DNA of 64,000 nt. Source: Nocardioides marinus. GTDB taxonomy: Bacteria; Actinomycetota; Actinomycetes; Propionibacteriales; Nocardioidaceae. Shown piece by piece: positions 9,303-22,878 of this stretch (its first letter is position 1; every line of letters starts with the position of its first letter). The DNA lies in assembly GCF_013408145.1 (NCBI RefSeq), contig NZ_JACBZI010000001.1:1905501-1969500 (forward strand), given 5' to 3'. A program made the translations under genes and the position numbers. The notes under the pieces are model-generated. The model searched no databases and was not told the DNA's origin. It saw nothing but the letters and a program-made list of their open reading frames with translations.

Positions 9303-10094
9303 TCAGAGGACGGGCATGTCGTAGAACCGGCAGATCGCGCCGAACTCGTCGGCCTGCAGGCTCGCCCCGCCGACCAGGCATCCGTCGACGTCCGGCTGGG
9401 CCATGATGGCCCCGACGTTGGCGGCCTTGACCGACCCGCCGTACAGCACCCGGACACCATCGGCAGCCGCGTCCCCGTGCAGCTCGCGCAGGCGGGCACG
9501 GATGGCTCCGCACACCTCCTGGGCGTCGTCGGGGGTGGCCACCTCGCCGGTGCCGATGGCCCAGACCGGCTCGTAGGCCACGACCAGGGCCGCGACCTGC
9601 TCGGCGGAGAAGCCCGCCAGCGACCCCTCGACCTGGGCGAGAGTGTGAGCGACGTGCTCGCCAGCCTGGCGGACCTCGAGGCCCTCACCGACGCACACGA
9701 TCGGGACCAACCCGGCCTCGACGGCCTTGTGGGCCTTGGCGCTGACCAGCTCGTCGGACTCCTGGTGGTACTCCCGGCGCTCGGAGTGACCGAGCACGAC
9801 GTAGGAGCAGCCGAGCTTGGTGAGCATGGAGGTCGAGATCTCACCGGTGTAGGCGCCCGAGTCGTGCGCCGAGCAGTCCTGCGCGGCATACTTGATCGGG
9901 AGCCGGTCGCCGTCGACCAGCGTCTGCACCGAGCGCAGGTCGGTGAACGGCGGGACGACGACGACCTCGGAGCGCGCCGGGTCGTGCTTCTTGTCCGAGA
10001 GGGTCCACGCGAGCTTCTGGACCAGCACCACCGCCTCCTGGTGGTTCAGGTTCATCTTCCAGTTGCCCGCCATGAGCGGGGTACGTGCGGCCAT
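9303..10094 (-). CDS. tpiA: Triosephosphate isomerase
   Basis: Interconverts dihydroxyacetone phosphate and glyceraldehyde-3-phosphate; 263 residues. The catalytic Lys lies in AGNWKMN, the catalytic His in VVLGHSERR, the catalytic Glu in [12 protein letters not shown], and the phosphate-binding loop is [10 protein letters not shown]. Only three bases separate it from the pgk stop, so it is the third gene of the gap-pgk-tpiA operon. Confidence 0.98.
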   Translation of the reverse strand: MAARTPLMAGNWKMNLNHQEAVVLVQKLAWTLSDKKHDPARSEVVVVPPFTDLRSVQTLVDGDRLPIKYAAQDCSAHDSGAYTGEISTSMLTKLGCSYVVLGHSERREYHQESDELVSAKAHKAVEAGLVPIVCVGEGLEVRQAGEHVAHTLAQVEGSLAGFSAEQVAALVVAYEPVWAIGTGEVATPDDAQEVCGAIRARLRELHGDAAADGVRVLYGGSVKAANVGAIMAQPDVDGCLVGGASLQADEFGAICRFYDMPVL

Positions 10095-10097
10095 GGG

Positions 10098-11315
10098 TCA
10101 GCCCTCCAGGACGTCGATGCCGGGGAGGGCCTTGCCCTCGAGGTACTCCAGGCTGGCTCCGCCGCCGGTGGAGATGTGACCGAAGGCGCCCTCGTCGAAG
10201 CCGAGGGTGCGCACGGCCGCGGCGGAGTCGCCGCCACCGACGACCGAGAGGCCCTCGGTGCGGGTGAGCGCCTCGGCCACCGCACGGGTGCCGTCAGCGA
10301 ACTGCGGCACCTCGAAGACACCCATGGGGCCGTTCCAGAAGACCGTGCGCGCGTCGGAGAGCGCGGCGGCGAAGTCGGCGCCGGCAGCCGGGCCGATGTC
10401 GAGGCCCAGGCAGTCGGCAGGGATCTCCGTGGCCGGGACCACGCGGGGCTCCGGGGTGCGGTCGCCGGACGGGAAGGCCGTGTCGACCACGATGTCGCCG
10501 GGGAGCAGGATCTGCACCCCGAGCTCCTCGGCCCGCGCGAGGTAGCTGCGGCAGGTCTCGAGCTGGTCCTCCTCCAGGAGGCTCTTGCCGACCTCGTGGC
10601 CCTGGGCCTTGAGGAAGGTGAAGACCATGCCGCCGCCGATGAGCAGCTTGTCGGCCTTGCCGAGCAGGTTGTCGATGACGCCGAGCTTGTCGGAGACCTT
10701 CGAGCCGCCGAGCACGACGACGTACGGGCGCTGCGGCTCCTCGGTGAGGCGGCGCAGCACGTCGATCTCGGTCGAGACCAGCGTGCCCATGGCGCTGGGC
10801 AGGATCTGCGCGACGTCGTAGACGCTGGCCTGCTTGCGGTGCACGACCCCGAAGCCGTCGGAGACGAAGACGTCGGCGAGGTCGGCGAGCTGCCGGGCGA
10901 ACCCGGCCCGCTCGCCGTCGTCCTTGCTGGTCTCGCCCGCGTTGAAACGGACGTTCTCCAGCAGGGCGACCTGGCCGTCCTCGAGCTGGGCGACGGTCTC
11001 GTGCGCCGACTCCCCCACCGTGTCGCGGGCGAACGCCACGTCGGTGCCGAGGAGCTCGCCGAGGCGAGCCGCCACAGGGGCCAGGGAGTAGCGCTCCTCG
11101 GGGGCGCCCTTGGGACGTCCGAGGTGGGCCGTCACCACCACGCGGGCGTCCGCGTCCGCGAGCCGACGGATCGTCGGCACGCTCGCGCGGATGCGCCCGT
11201 CATCGGTGATGACGGACCCGTCGAGAGGGACGTTGAGGTCGGAGCGGACGAGCACCCGCTTGCCGGCCACGCCCTGCTCGAGGAGCTGGTCGAGTCCCGT
11301 CGTCGCAGCAGTCAT
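10098..11315 (-). CDS. pgk: Phosphoglycerate kinase
   Basis: Transfers phosphate from 1,3-bisphosphoglycerate to ADP; 405 residues. Typical segments are [13 protein letters not shown] at the start, TAHLGRPKG, the nucleotide-binding [17 protein letters not shown], and the C-terminal [10 protein letters not shown]. The ATG at 11315 ([10 protein letters not shown]) lies two bases from the gap stop, so the genes are tightly linked. The frame stays open far upstream inside gap, but only this start fits the family length. Confidence 0.97.
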   Translation of the reverse strand: MTAATTGLDQLLEQGVAGKRVLVRSDLNVPLDGSVITDDGRIRASVPTIRRLADADARVVVTAHLGRPKGAPEERYSLAPVAARLGELLGTDVAFARDTVGESAHETVAQLEDGQVALLENVRFNAGETSKDDGERAGFARQLADLADVFVSDGFGVVHRKQASVYDVAQILPSAMGTLVSTEIDVLRRLTEEPQRPYVVVLGGSKVSDKLGVIDNLLGKADKLLIGGGMVFTFLKAQGHEVGKSLLEEDQLETCRSYLARAEELGVQILLPGDIVVDTAFPSGDRTPEPRVVPATEIPADCLGLDIGPAAGADFAAALSDARTVFWNGPMGVFEVPQFADGTRAVAEALTRTEGLSVVGGGDSAAAVRTLGFDEGAFGHISTGGGASLEYLEGKALPGIDVLEG

Positions 11316-11317
11316 GC

Positions 11318-12394
<1,077 letters not shown>

Positions 12395-12488
12395 CTACCG
12401 CGAGCACACCGGCGGCCCACCGGGGGTCGTCGGGCTCGGACGCCGTCCTCGTACGGCGGAGCAGGGAGTGTCCGTCGGGCGGGGAGGC

Positions 12489-13475
12489 TCAGGCGTCCTC
12501 GGCGAGCATGTCGGGGGTCAGCGAGGACTCCGTGTCGGGGATGCCGAGCTCCTCGGCGCGCTTGTCGGCCATGGCCAGCAACCGCCGGATCCGGCCCGCG
12601 ATCGCGTCCTTGGTGAGGACCGGCTCGTGCAGCTGCCCGAGCTCCTCGAGCGAGGCCTGCTTGTGCTCGACCCGCAGGCTGCCGGCGAGCTTGAGGTGGT
12701 CGGGGACCTCGTCGCCCAGGATCTCCAGGGCCCGCTCGACCCGGGCTCCTGCCGCCACCGCGGCGCGCGCGGAGCGGCGCAGGTTGGCGTCGTCGAAGTT
12801 GGCCAGCCGGTTGGCGGTCGCGCGCACCTCGCGGCGCATGCGGCGCTCCTCCCAGGCCATCAGGGACTCGTGGGCGCCGAGCCTGGTCAGCAGCTGACCG
12901 ATGGCGTCACCGTCGCGGATCACGACACGGTCCACGCCACGGACCTCGCGGGCCTTGGCCGAGATGCCGAGCCGGCGAGCGACGCCGACGAGCGCGAGGG
13001 CGGCCTCCGACCCCGGGCAGGTGACCTCGAGCGAGGACGAGCGCCCCGGTTCGGTGAGCGACCCGTGGGCGAGGAAGGCGCCGCGCCAGGCGGCGACGGC
13101 GTCGCAGGCGCCGCCGGACACCACCGCCGGGGGCAGGCCACGGACGGGTCGACCGCGCTGGTCGAGCAGGCCGGTCTGGCGGGCGAGCGCCTCGCCGTCA
13201 CGCACCACCCTGACGATGTAGCGGCTGCCCTTGCGCAGGCCGTTGCCCTGCACCATCACGACGTCGGAGTGGGCGCCGTAGACCTCGGAGACGTCCTTGC
13301 GCAGTCGTCGTGCGGCAGCACCGGTGTCGAGCTCGGCCTCGACGACGATCCGGCCGCTCACGATGTGCAGCCCACCGGCGAAACGCAGCATCGAGGCGAC
13401 CTCGGCCTTGCGACAACAGGTCTTGGTGATGGGGGTGCTCGACAGCTCCGCCTTGACCTGTGCCGTCATCGCCAT
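12489..13475 (-). CDS. whiA: Sporulation/cell division regulator WhiA
   Basis: DNA-binding protein with a degenerate LAGLIDADG-type N-terminal fold and a C-terminal helix-turn-helix; in Streptomyces it works with WhiB to start sporulation septation, and it also occurs in non-sporulating Gram-positives. The product is 328 residues. The N-terminal [11 protein letters not shown] and [18 protein letters not shown] segments and the C-terminal HTH region ([20 protein letters not shown]) match the family well. It lies 31 bases after yvcK in the conserved minus-strand order uvrC-rapZ-yvcK-whiA. The organism need not sporulate. Confidence 0.96.
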   Translation of the reverse strand: MAMTAQVKAELSSTPITKTCCRKAEVASMLRFAGGLHIVSGRIVVEAELDTGAAARRLRKDVSEVYGAHSDVVMVQGNGLRKGSRYIVRVVRDGEALARQTGLLDQRGRPVRGLPPAVVSGGACDAVAAWRGAFLAHGSLTEPGRSSSLEVTCPGSEAALALVGVARRLGISAKAREVRGVDRVVIRDGDAIGQLLTRLGAHESLMAWEERRMRREVRATANRLANFDDANLRRSARAAVAAGARVERALEILGDEVPDHLKLAGSLRVEHKQASLEELGQLHEPVLTKDAIAGRIRRLLAMADKRAEELGIPDTESSLTPDMLAEDA

Positions 13476-13506
13476 GGGGCGATCCTCGCACGCACGTCAA
13501 CGACCC

Positions 13507-14556
13507 TCAGGCCCCGGCCATGACCGACTCGTAGGCGTCGGCCAGCAGCCGCGGGTCGTGGCGTGGGGAGCCGTCGGCGGCCGCCACGTCCGCGAGCACC
13601 AACCGCGCACCGACGGCCGCGGTCAGCTCCTCGAGGTGCCAGGCCGCCTCGGCTCCCGCCCGCCGCAGCGTGCCCGCGTCGGCCAGCACGCTGTGCAGCG
13701 GGAGGTCGGGCGCGTGCTCGAGCAGCACCGAGAGGTGGTCGGCCGGGCTGAAGCCGCCGGTCTCCCCCGGCTGCTCGGCGAGGTTCAGGACGACGACGAC
13801 CTTGGCGGAGGTGGTGGTGAGCGCGTCGCGCAGGTCGGGCACCAGCAGGTGCGGGATGACCGAGCTGAACCACGAGCCCGGTCCCAGGAACACCCAGTCG
13901 GCCGCGCCCAGCGCGGCCAGCGCGTCGGGGCTGGTGGGCGGTGCCGGCGGGTCGAGGGCCACGCTGGTGATGACCCCCTCGGTGGTGGCGACCTCCACCT
14001 GGCCGCGCACGACCTCCAGCGCGTCGGGGTCGTCGGGGTCCAGGCCCCGGACCTCCGCGTGGATGTCCATCGGGCACAGCGCCATCGGGAGCACCCGGCC
14101 CTTGGCGCCCAGCAGGCGACCGACGATGTCGAGGGCTCCCACGTGGTCGCCGAGCTGCTCCCACAGGGCCACGATGAGCAGGTTGCCCACCACGTGGCCG
14201 TTCATCTCGCCCTCCCCGGCGAATCGGTGCTGCAGGACGCCCTCCCAGGTGCGTCCCCACTCGTCCTCGCCGCACAGCGCGGCCAGCGCCATCCGCAGGT
14301 CGCCGGGTGGGAGGACGCCGAACTCACCTCGCAACCGACCCGACGAGCCCCCGTTGTCGGCGACCGTGACGACGGCCGTGAGCTCGTCGACCACGACGTC
14401 GTCGACCAGGTGGCGCAGGGCCCGCAGCGACGCGTGCAGGCCGTGGCCGCCGCCGAGGGCGACGACCGCCTGGGCGCGGTCGAGCCCGCCCCCGGCCCCG
14501 GCGGTGTCGCCGGGCCCCTGCCCGGGGAGCGGGTCGTGGGACCAGAGGTCACTCAC
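13507..14556 (-). CDS. yvcK: YvcK/GlmR-type UDP-sugar-binding regulator
   Basis: Cytosolic UDP-GlcNAc-binding protein of the CofD-like fold, linked in other bacteria to cell-wall precursor supply and growth on gluconeogenic carbon. The product is 349 residues. The N-terminal nucleotide-sugar loop AVVALGGGHGLHASLRALR, the VTVADNGGSSGRLR segment and LPPGDLRMALAALC are diagnostic. The ATG at 14556 overlaps rapZ by eight bases. The Gly/Pro/Asp-rich first 30 residues may be dispensable, so a later start cannot be excluded. Confidence 0.94.
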   Translation of the reverse strand: MSDLWSHDPLPGQGPGDTAGAGGGLDRAQAVVALGGGHGLHASLRALRHLVDDVVVDELTAVVTVADNGGSSGRLRGEFGVLPPGDLRMALAALCGEDEWGRTWEGVLQHRFAGEGEMNGHVVGNLLIVALWEQLGDHVGALDIVGRLLGAKGRVLPMALCPMDIHAEVRGLDPDDPDALEVVRGQVEVATTEGVITSVALDPPAPPTSPDALAALGAADWVFLGPGSWFSSVIPHLLVPDLRDALTTTSAKVVVVLNLAEQPGETGGFSPADHLSVLLEHAPDLPLHSVLADAGTLRRAGAEAAWHLEELTAAVGARLVLADVAAADGSPRHDPRLLADAYESVMAGA

Positions 14557-15418
14557 GGCCGAGGTCCCGGTGGGTGGCCGTGGCCTGGTGGCCGAGCTCC
14601 TGGAGGCGGCGGGTGATCTCCTCGGTCATCGCGACGCTGCGGTGCTTGCCGCCGGTGCAGCCGATCGCGACCCTCATGAAGCGCTTCCCCTCGCGGAGGT
14701 AGCCCTCCGCCACCCCGGTGAGCACCGGGACGTAGGCGTCGAGGAACTCCGCGGCACCCGGCTGGGATAGCACGTAGTCGGAGACGTCGGAGTCCCGGCC
14801 GGTGTGCGCCCTCAGCTCGGGGATCCAGTGCGGGTTGGGCAGGAACCGCATGTCGGCGAGGTAGTCGGCGTCGACCGGGATGCCGTACTTGAAGCCGAAG
14901 GAGACCACCCGGATGTGCAACCGGGTCGTCTCCTCGGTGCCGAAGGCCTCACGGATCCGCGCGGTCAGCTGGTGGACGTTGAGGGAGGTGGTGTCGATGA
15001 GCAGGTCCGCCTCGCCGCGCAGGTCGGCGAGCACGGTGCGCTCGCGCACCAACCCGTCGAGCAGCCGACCGGTGCCCTGCAGCGGGTGCGGTCGGCGAGC
15101 CGCCTCCTGCCGGCGTACGAGCAGGTCGTCGCTGGCCTCGAGGAACACCAGGGTGGCGCGCCGCCCGGTCGCGCCGTGCGCGAGGTTCTCCTGCAGGTCG
15201 TCGAAGAACGAGCCCGACCGGACGTCGACCACGACGGCGATCGGCTGCTGCGGGCCGCGGGACTCGTCGACGAGCCGGACCACGTCACGCAGCAGGGACG
15301 GTGGCAGGTTGTCCACCACGAAGTAGCCGAGGTCCTCCAGCTCCTTCGCGGCGGTGCTGCGACCGGCACCGGTCATGCCGGTGACGACCACCAGAGGGCC
15401 GGTCTCGGGGATGCTCAT
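14549..15418 (-). CDS. rapZ: RNase adapter / nucleotide-binding protein RapZ
   Basis: YvcJ/RapZ family P-loop protein; in E. coli it guides RNase E to the GlmZ sRNA, while its role in actinobacteria is not settled. The product is 289 residues. The Walker A loop is GMTGAGRST (Arg where Lys is usual, as is common in this group), followed by LEDLGYFVVDNLPPSLL. The C-terminal domain carries FGFKYGIP and the IGCTGGKHRSV signature. The ATG at 15418 is 20 bases downstream of the uvrC stop codon. Its end overlaps yvcK. Confidence 0.95.
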   Translation of the reverse strand: MSIPETGPLVVVTGMTGAGRSTAAKELEDLGYFVVDNLPPSLLRDVVRLVDESRGPQQPIAVVVDVRSGSFFDDLQENLAHGATGRRATLVFLEASDDLLVRRQEAARRPHPLQGTGRLLDGLVRERTVLADLRGEADLLIDTTSLNVHQLTARIREAFGTEETTRLHIRVVSFGFKYGIPVDADYLADMRFLPNPHWIPELRAHTGRDSDVSDYVLSQPGAAEFLDAYVPVLTGVAEGYLREGKRFMRVAIGCTGGKHRSVAMTEEITRRLQELGHQATATHRDLGRE

Positions 15419-15437
15419 CGCGGTGTCACTGCTCCCG

Positions 15438-17468
15438 TCACTCTTCCTCGATCTCACCGGTGGCGGTGTTGACGGAGACCACCGTAGGCCCGTCCGGGCG
15501 CCCGGTCGCCGCTCCACCCGCGCCCGCCCGGCCGCCGGACACCGCGGCCTTGATGGACTCCGCGGTGCGCACCCCGATCCCCGGGACCTGCGCGATCTGC
15601 TCGACCTCGGCCTCCCTGAGCTTCTTCAGGGAGCCGAAGTGCTTGAGCAGGGTCCTGCGCCGGACCTCCCCCAACCCCGGGACGTCGTCGAGGACCGACT
15701 CGACCATCGACTTCGAGCGGCGGTTGCGGTGGTGGGCGATGGCGAAGCGGTGGGCCTCGTCGCGGATGCGCTGGAGCAGGTAGAGCCCCTCGCTGCTGCG
15801 GGCGAGGATGACCGGGTCCTCCTCACTGGGGAGCCAGACCTCCTCCAGGCGCTTGGCCAGCCCGCAGACCGGTACGTCGTCGATGCCGAGCTCGTCGAGC
15901 GCCCGCTGCGCCGCGGCCACCTGGGGCGGCCCGCCGTCGACCACGACCAGCCCCGGCGCGTACGCGAACTTGCGGGGTCGCCCGGTCTCGGGGTCGACCA
16001 GCATCGGGCCGGACTCCTCGGTGCCCGGCTTGAGCTCGGAGCGGGCCTGCTCGTCGAGCAGCCGGCGGAACCGCCGGGTGATGACCTCGTGCATCGAGGC
16101 GACGTCGTTCTGTCCGTCGACGCCCTTGATGACGAACTTGCGGTACTCCCCCTTGCGGGGCAGGCCGTCCTCGAAGACGACCATCGAGGCCACCACCTCG
16201 GTGCCCTGGAGGTTGGAGACGTCGTAGCACTCGATGCGCAGCGGCACGTCGTCGAGCTCGAGGGCCTGCTGGATCTCCTCCAGCGCGCGGTTGCGGGTGG
16301 TGAGGTCGCTGGCGCGCTTGGTCTTGTGCAACGCCAGCGACTGAGCGGCGTTCTTGGCGACGGTCTCGGCCAGCGCCCGCTTGTCGCCCCGCTGGGGAAC
16401 CCGGATGCGGACCCGACTGCCGCGCAGGTCGCTGAGCAGCTCCTCGAGGGTCTCGACGTCCGGAGGCAGCGCCGGAACCAGCACCTCGCGCGGGATGGAG
16501 TCGGCGTCGCCGGCGTAGAGCTGGAGCAGGAAGTTCTCGACCAGCTCAGGGGTCTCGCCCTCGTCCATCCGGTCGGCGACCCAGCCGCGCTGGCCACGGA
16601 TACGCCCGCCGCGCACGTAGAAGACCTGCACCGCGACCTCGAGCGGGTCCTCCGCCAGGGCCACCACGTCGGCGTCGGCACCATCGCCCAGCACGACCGC
16701 CTGCTTCTCCAGCGCACGCTGCATGGCGCCGAGGTCGTCACGCAGCCGGGCGGCCTTCTCGAAGTCGAGTGCCTCGCTGGCGGCGTACATCTCCTTCTCG
16801 ATGCGGCGGATGAACGGCTTGGTCTGACCGCCCATGAAGTCGCAGAAGTCCTCGACGATCTCCCGGTGCTCCTCGGGCGAGACCTGCCCCACGCAGGGGG
16901 CCGAGCACTTGTCGATGTAGCCGAGCAGGCAGGGGCGACCCACCTGGGCGGAGCGCTTGAAGACGCCGTTGCTGCACGAGCGCATCGGGAAGACCCTCAG
17001 CAGGATGTCGACGGTCTCCCGGATCGCCCAGGCGTGGGAGTAGGGGCCGAAGTAGCGGGTGCCCTTGCGCTTGGCTCCGCGCCCCACCATCACGCGGGGG
17101 AACTCCTCACCGAGCGTGACCGCCAACCAGGGGTAGGACTTGTCGTCGCGGTACTTCACGTTGAACCGCGGGTCGTACTCCTTGATCCAGGAGTACTCCA
17201 GCTGCAGCGCCTCGACCTCCGTGCCCACGACGGTCCACTCCACCGAGGCGGCCGTGGTCACCATGGAGGCCGTGCGCTGGTGGAGGTTGGCGATGTCCTG
17301 GAAGTACGACGACAGCCGCGCCCGGAGGTTCTTGGCCTTGCCGACGTAGATCACCCGGCGCTGGGCGTCACGGAAGCGGTAGACGCCCGGCTGGGTCGGG
17401 ATCGAGCCCGGCTCGGGACGGTAGGACAGCGGTCCGCGGGACGTGCGGGGAGTCGGTCGGGCGGGCAC
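15438..17468 (-). CDS. uvrC: Excinuclease ABC subunit C
   Basis: Makes the two incisions in nucleotide excision repair. The product is 676 residues in the usual domain order: GIY-YIG nuclease ([20 protein letters not shown], about residues 28-47), Cys-rich segment ([15 protein letters not shown]), UVR motif for UvrB binding (about 210-245), RNase H-like 3'/5' nuclease half ([28 protein letters not shown]) and C-terminal tandem helix-hairpin-helix ([30 protein letters not shown]). First gene of the uvrC-rapZ-yvcK-whiA run. I saw no LexA box in its 70-base upstream region before the repeats. Confidence 0.97.
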   Translation of the reverse strand: MPARPTPRTSRGPLSYRPEPGSIPTQPGVYRFRDAQRRVIYVGKAKNLRARLSSYFQDIANLHQRTASMVTTAASVEWTVVGTEVEALQLEYSWIKEYDPRFNVKYRDDKSYPWLAVTLGEEFPRVMVGRGAKRKGTRYFGPYSHAWAIRETVDILLRVFPMRSCSNGVFKRSAQVGRPCLLGYIDKCSAPCVGQVSPEEHREIVEDFCDFMGGQTKPFIRRIEKEMYAASEALDFEKAARLRDDLGAMQRALEKQAVVLGDGADADVVALAEDPLEVAVQVFYVRGGRIRGQRGWVADRMDEGETPELVENFLLQLYAGDADSIPREVLVPALPPDVETLEELLSDLRGSRVRIRVPQRGDKRALAETVAKNAAQSLALHKTKRASDLTTRNRALEEIQQALELDDVPLRIECYDVSNLQGTEVVASMVVFEDGLPRKGEYRKFVIKGVDGQNDVASMHEVITRRFRRLLDEQARSELKPGTEESGPMLVDPETGRPRKFAYAPGLVVVDGGPPQVAAAQRALDELGIDDVPVCGLAKRLEEVWLPSEEDPVILARSSEGLYLLQRIRDEAHRFAIAHHRNRRSKSMVESVLDDVPGLGEVRRRTLLKHFGSLKKLREAEVEQIAQVPGIGVRTAESIKAAVSGGRAGAGGAATGRPDGPTVVSVNTATGEIEEE

Positions 17469-17538
17469 GCCATCAGCCTACGAGGGACCGGGGACACTCC
17501 TGGTGCTGCGGGTCCGGCCGCGACCGGCGTACCCACGG

Positions 17539-17615
17539 GTCGAACCGGCGTATCAACACGCCGGCTCGGCGTGCTGGTCCCGTCGAACCGGCGTATCAAC
17601 ACGCCGGCTCGGCGT
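17539..17615 (+). repeat. Family-A repeats, two copies at 43-bp period with inverted centre
   Basis: Two 34-bp units start at 17539 and 17582, again 43 bases apart. The flanks (GTCGAACCGGCG and CGCCGGCTCGGCGT) are in the same orientation as at 7.3 kb, but the centre reads TATCAACA, the reverse complement type of TATTGATA. Only the loop region is flipped. They lie between the uvrC start and the Rieske gene. Confidence 0.8.
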
Positions 17616-17625
17616 GGGAGGTGGA

Positions 17626-18141
17626 TCAGGCGCGGGAGATGTCCTGGCCGTCGACGGTGAGCTGCACCGCGCCGAGGGCGGAGGTCGCGGGGCCGGCGGT
17701 CGGGGCGCCCGAGGTGAGGTCGAAGACCGAGCCGTGGCAGGGGCAGCTGATGCCGGCGTCGCTCACCGAGTCGACCGGGCAGCCCTGGTGGGTGCAGGTG
17801 ATCGAGAAGCCGAGGAACTCCCCCTCAGTCGGCTGCGTGACGACCACGCCCTCGTCGGGGAAGACCGCACCGCTGCCCACGGGCACGTCGGCGGTCGAGG
17901 CGAACGCCGCCGAGGCAGCGCTGCCACCGGAGGACCCGCTGTCGGTCGACGGCGACCCGCCCGTCGAGGCGCCCGGGGAGCCGGCGGGGTCGGTGGCGCT
18001 GGAGTCGTCACCTGCACAGGCCGCGAGGAGCGGCAGCCCCAGCCCCACACCGGCGACACCGCCGAGGGCGTGGCGGCGCGAGAGCGTCGGGCGCGCAGCG
18101 GCGGTCTGACGGGACGGGCGGGGCTCCGTGGGCTGGCTCAT
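17626..18141 (-). CDS. Rieske [2Fe-2S] lipoprotein with Tat signal
   Basis: Exported Rieske electron-transfer protein; partner unknown. The product is 171 residues. A twin-arginine signal (SRRHALGG, residues 21-28) is followed by a hydrophobic stretch and a lipobox LLAAC with Cys42, so it should be membrane-anchored outside. A Ser/Gly/Ala linker (about 45-85) leads to the Rieske domain with C116-T-H118 and C133-P-C135-H136; C121 and C135 would form the usual disulphide. Small Rieske proteins at this place beside uvrA are common in actinobacteria and are distinct from the QcrA subunit. It starts 76 bases after uvrA. Confidence 0.88.
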   Translation of the reverse strand: MSQPTEPRPSRQTAAARPTLSRRHALGGVAGVGLGLPLLAACAGDDSSATDPAGSPGASTGGSPSTDSGSSGGSAASAAFASTADVPVGSGAVFPDEGVVVTQPTEGEFLGFSITCTHQGCPVDSVSDAGISCPCHGSVFDLTSGAPTAGPATSALGAVQLTVDGQDISRA

Positions 18142-18217
18142 CGGGGTCCTCTCGAGGGTCGGGGTGCGGCGAGCCTAGCCAGGTGGGCCCCAGGCGGACC
18201 GCCGACTCCGACTCCTC

Positions 18218-21256
<3,039 letters not shown>

Positions 21257-21321
21257 AGAGAGGTCTCCTGGGTTGGTGCCCGGCGGTCCGGGTCGGGGGT
21301 GCCCGAGCGCGGCCCGCAACT

Positions 21322-21335
21322 CGAACACGTGTTCG
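21322..21335. promoter_or_regulatory. LexA (SOS) box upstream of uvrA
   Basis: CGAACACGTGTTCG is a perfect 14-bp palindrome that matches the Gram-positive/actinobacterial LexA consensus CGAACnnnnGTTCG. It sits 66 bases before the uvrA start, in the right place to repress its promoter. The plus-strand gene at 21455 starts 120 bases on the other side and could also be affected. Confidence 0.85.
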
Positions 21336-21454
21336 TCATGGTACGTCGACCCCCTGGTCGACGCCCGTCGGGACCATCTCACGCAGCACCGACAGTCCGG
21401 GGAACACCCGGACGTGGGCGTTCATGCCCGCCGCGGTCGGGGCAGGATGGCGAC

Positions 21455-22183
21455 GTGACCGACACCACGGACCTCACCGCCGTCCACGCCGCGATCGACG
21501 CCCTGTACGACGCGACGCAGCGGCTGGTCCGGTCCGTCGACACCATGACCGACGACACCTGGCACGGGGACAGCCTCCTCCCCGGCTGGACCAGGGCGCA
21601 CCTCGTCGCCCACCTGACCCTGAACGCGGAGGGTCTCGCCGGGTCGCTCGAGGGACTGCGCCAGGGCCGCGGCGTCCCGATGTACCCCTCCGCGGAGGCC
21701 CGGGACCACGACATCGAGGAGCTGTCGGGCGCCGCGGTCCCGGTCGTGCGGGACCGCCTGCTCGGCTCGGTCAGTCGCTTCGCCGACGCCGTGGCGGCCA
21801 TGGACGACCAGGAGTGGTCGCGACGGATCGACCGGGTGCCCGGGGGTCCCACGTTCCGCGCGGCAGCCGTGCCCGCCATGCGCTGGCGTGAGGTCGAGAT
21901 CCACCACGTGGACCTGGCCGTCGGCTACGGCCACCAGGACTGGCCCCACGCCTTCGCCGAGGCGACGGTGGACTCCATGGCCGCCCGCCTGGCCGACCTC
22001 TCCCCCGGGTTCCGCCTGCTGCTCACCGACGCCGGGCGCGAGCGCGATGTCGGTAACGTCGCGCCCGACGCCCCCGTGGTGCGGGGCTCCGCGGCCGACA
22101 CGGCACGGTGGCTCAGCGGTCGTGGGGACGGGACCGGCATGAGCAGCGAGGGCGGCGACCTGCCGCAGATCGGAGCATGGTGA
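21455..22183 (+). CDS. Maleylpyruvate isomerase-family (DinB-like) mycothiol-dependent protein
   Basis: A 242-residue DinB/MDMPI-fold protein; members use mycothiol and a metal to isomerise or conjugate substrates. The N-terminal four-helix domain shows LLPGWTRAHLVAHLTLNAEG with the family histidine in AHL, and MRWREVEIHHVDLAVGYG carries the second metal ligands. The typical smaller C-terminal domain follows, with SAADTARWLSGRG. Maleylpyruvate isomerase itself acts in gentisate breakdown, but no other gentisate gene is present, so the substrate is unknown. The GTG start at 21455 follows GGCAGGATGG. Its stop overlaps the following MBL-fold gene by one base. Confidence 0.85.
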   Translation: MTDTTDLTAVHAAIDALYDATQRLVRSVDTMTDDTWHGDSLLPGWTRAHLVAHLTLNAEGLAGSLEGLRQGRGVPMYPSAEARDHDIEELSGAAVPVVRDRLLGSVSRFADAVAAMDDQEWSRRIDRVPGGPTFRAAAVPAMRWREVEIHHVDLAVGYGHQDWPHAFAEATVDSMAARLADLSPGFRLLLTDAGRERDVGNVAPDAPVVRGSAADTARWLSGRGDGTGMSSEGGDLPQIGAW

Positions 22184-22857
22184 TGGAGACCTACACCGGA
22201 GACGTGACGCCGGGAGACCCCGCCCAGACCCGCGACCTGGGGTGCCTGACCCTGACGAAGGTCGCGGTCGACCCGAAGATGAGCAACAACAGCTACCTCC
22301 TGCGCTGCGCCGAGACCGGCGACCAGGTCCTCGTCGACGCCGCCGACGACGCCGGGACGCTGCTGGACCTCGTCGGGGACGGCGGGCTCGTCTCGGTCGT
22401 GACGACCCACCAGCACTGGGACCACCACCGCGCGCTCGCCGAGGTCGTCGAGCGGACCGGTGCGCAGGTGCTGGTCGGCGAGCCGGACGCCGACGCGGTC
22501 ACCGAGCAGACCGGCGTGCCCGTCGACGTACGCCTCGAGCACGGGGACCGGGTGGCCGTCGGCTCGTGCGAGCTCGAGGTGATCGCCATCGCCGGCCACA
22601 CCCCCGGCTCGATAGCGCTGCTGCACCGCACGGCCCACGGCGGCACGCACCTGCTCACCGGCGACTCGCTGTTCCCCGGCGGGGTGGGCGCGACCTTCGG
22701 GGACGCCGACGCCTTCGCCCAGCTCATCGACGACGTCGAGGAGAAGGTGTTCGGCACGCTGCCGGACGAGACGCACTTCTACCCCGGCCACGGCGCCGAC
22801 GGCCGGCTCGGCGACGAGCGGCCGCACCTCGCCGAGTGGCGCGAGCGCGGCTGGTAG
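22183..22857 (+). CDS. MBL-fold hydrolase (glyoxalase II-like)
   Basis: Metallo-beta-lactamase-fold hydrolase, 224 residues from ATG 22183. The metal motif is THQHWDHH (H76, H78, D80, H81). The remaining ligands fit H in IAGHTPGS, D in LTGDSLFPGG and H in FYPGHG. This set is typical of the hydroxyacylglutathione hydrolase branch, which in mycothiol organisms may act on mycothiol thioesters. Pairing with a mycothiol-type DinB enzyme immediately upstream supports that reading but does not prove it. In-frame starts at 22177 and 22180 also exist; 22183 has GGAG seven bases upstream. Confidence 0.82.
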   Translation: METYTGDVTPGDPAQTRDLGCLTLTKVAVDPKMSNNSYLLRCAETGDQVLVDAADDAGTLLDLVGDGGLVSVVTTHQHWDHHRALAEVVERTGAQVLVGEPDADAVTEQTGVPVDVRLEHGDRVAVGSCELEVIAIAGHTPGSIALLHRTAHGGTHLLTGDSLFPGGVGATFGDADAFAQLIDDVEEKVFGTLPDETHFYPGHGADGRLGDERPHLAEWRERGW

Positions 22858-22878
22858 TCGCCCCCGCGCCGCGACCGG

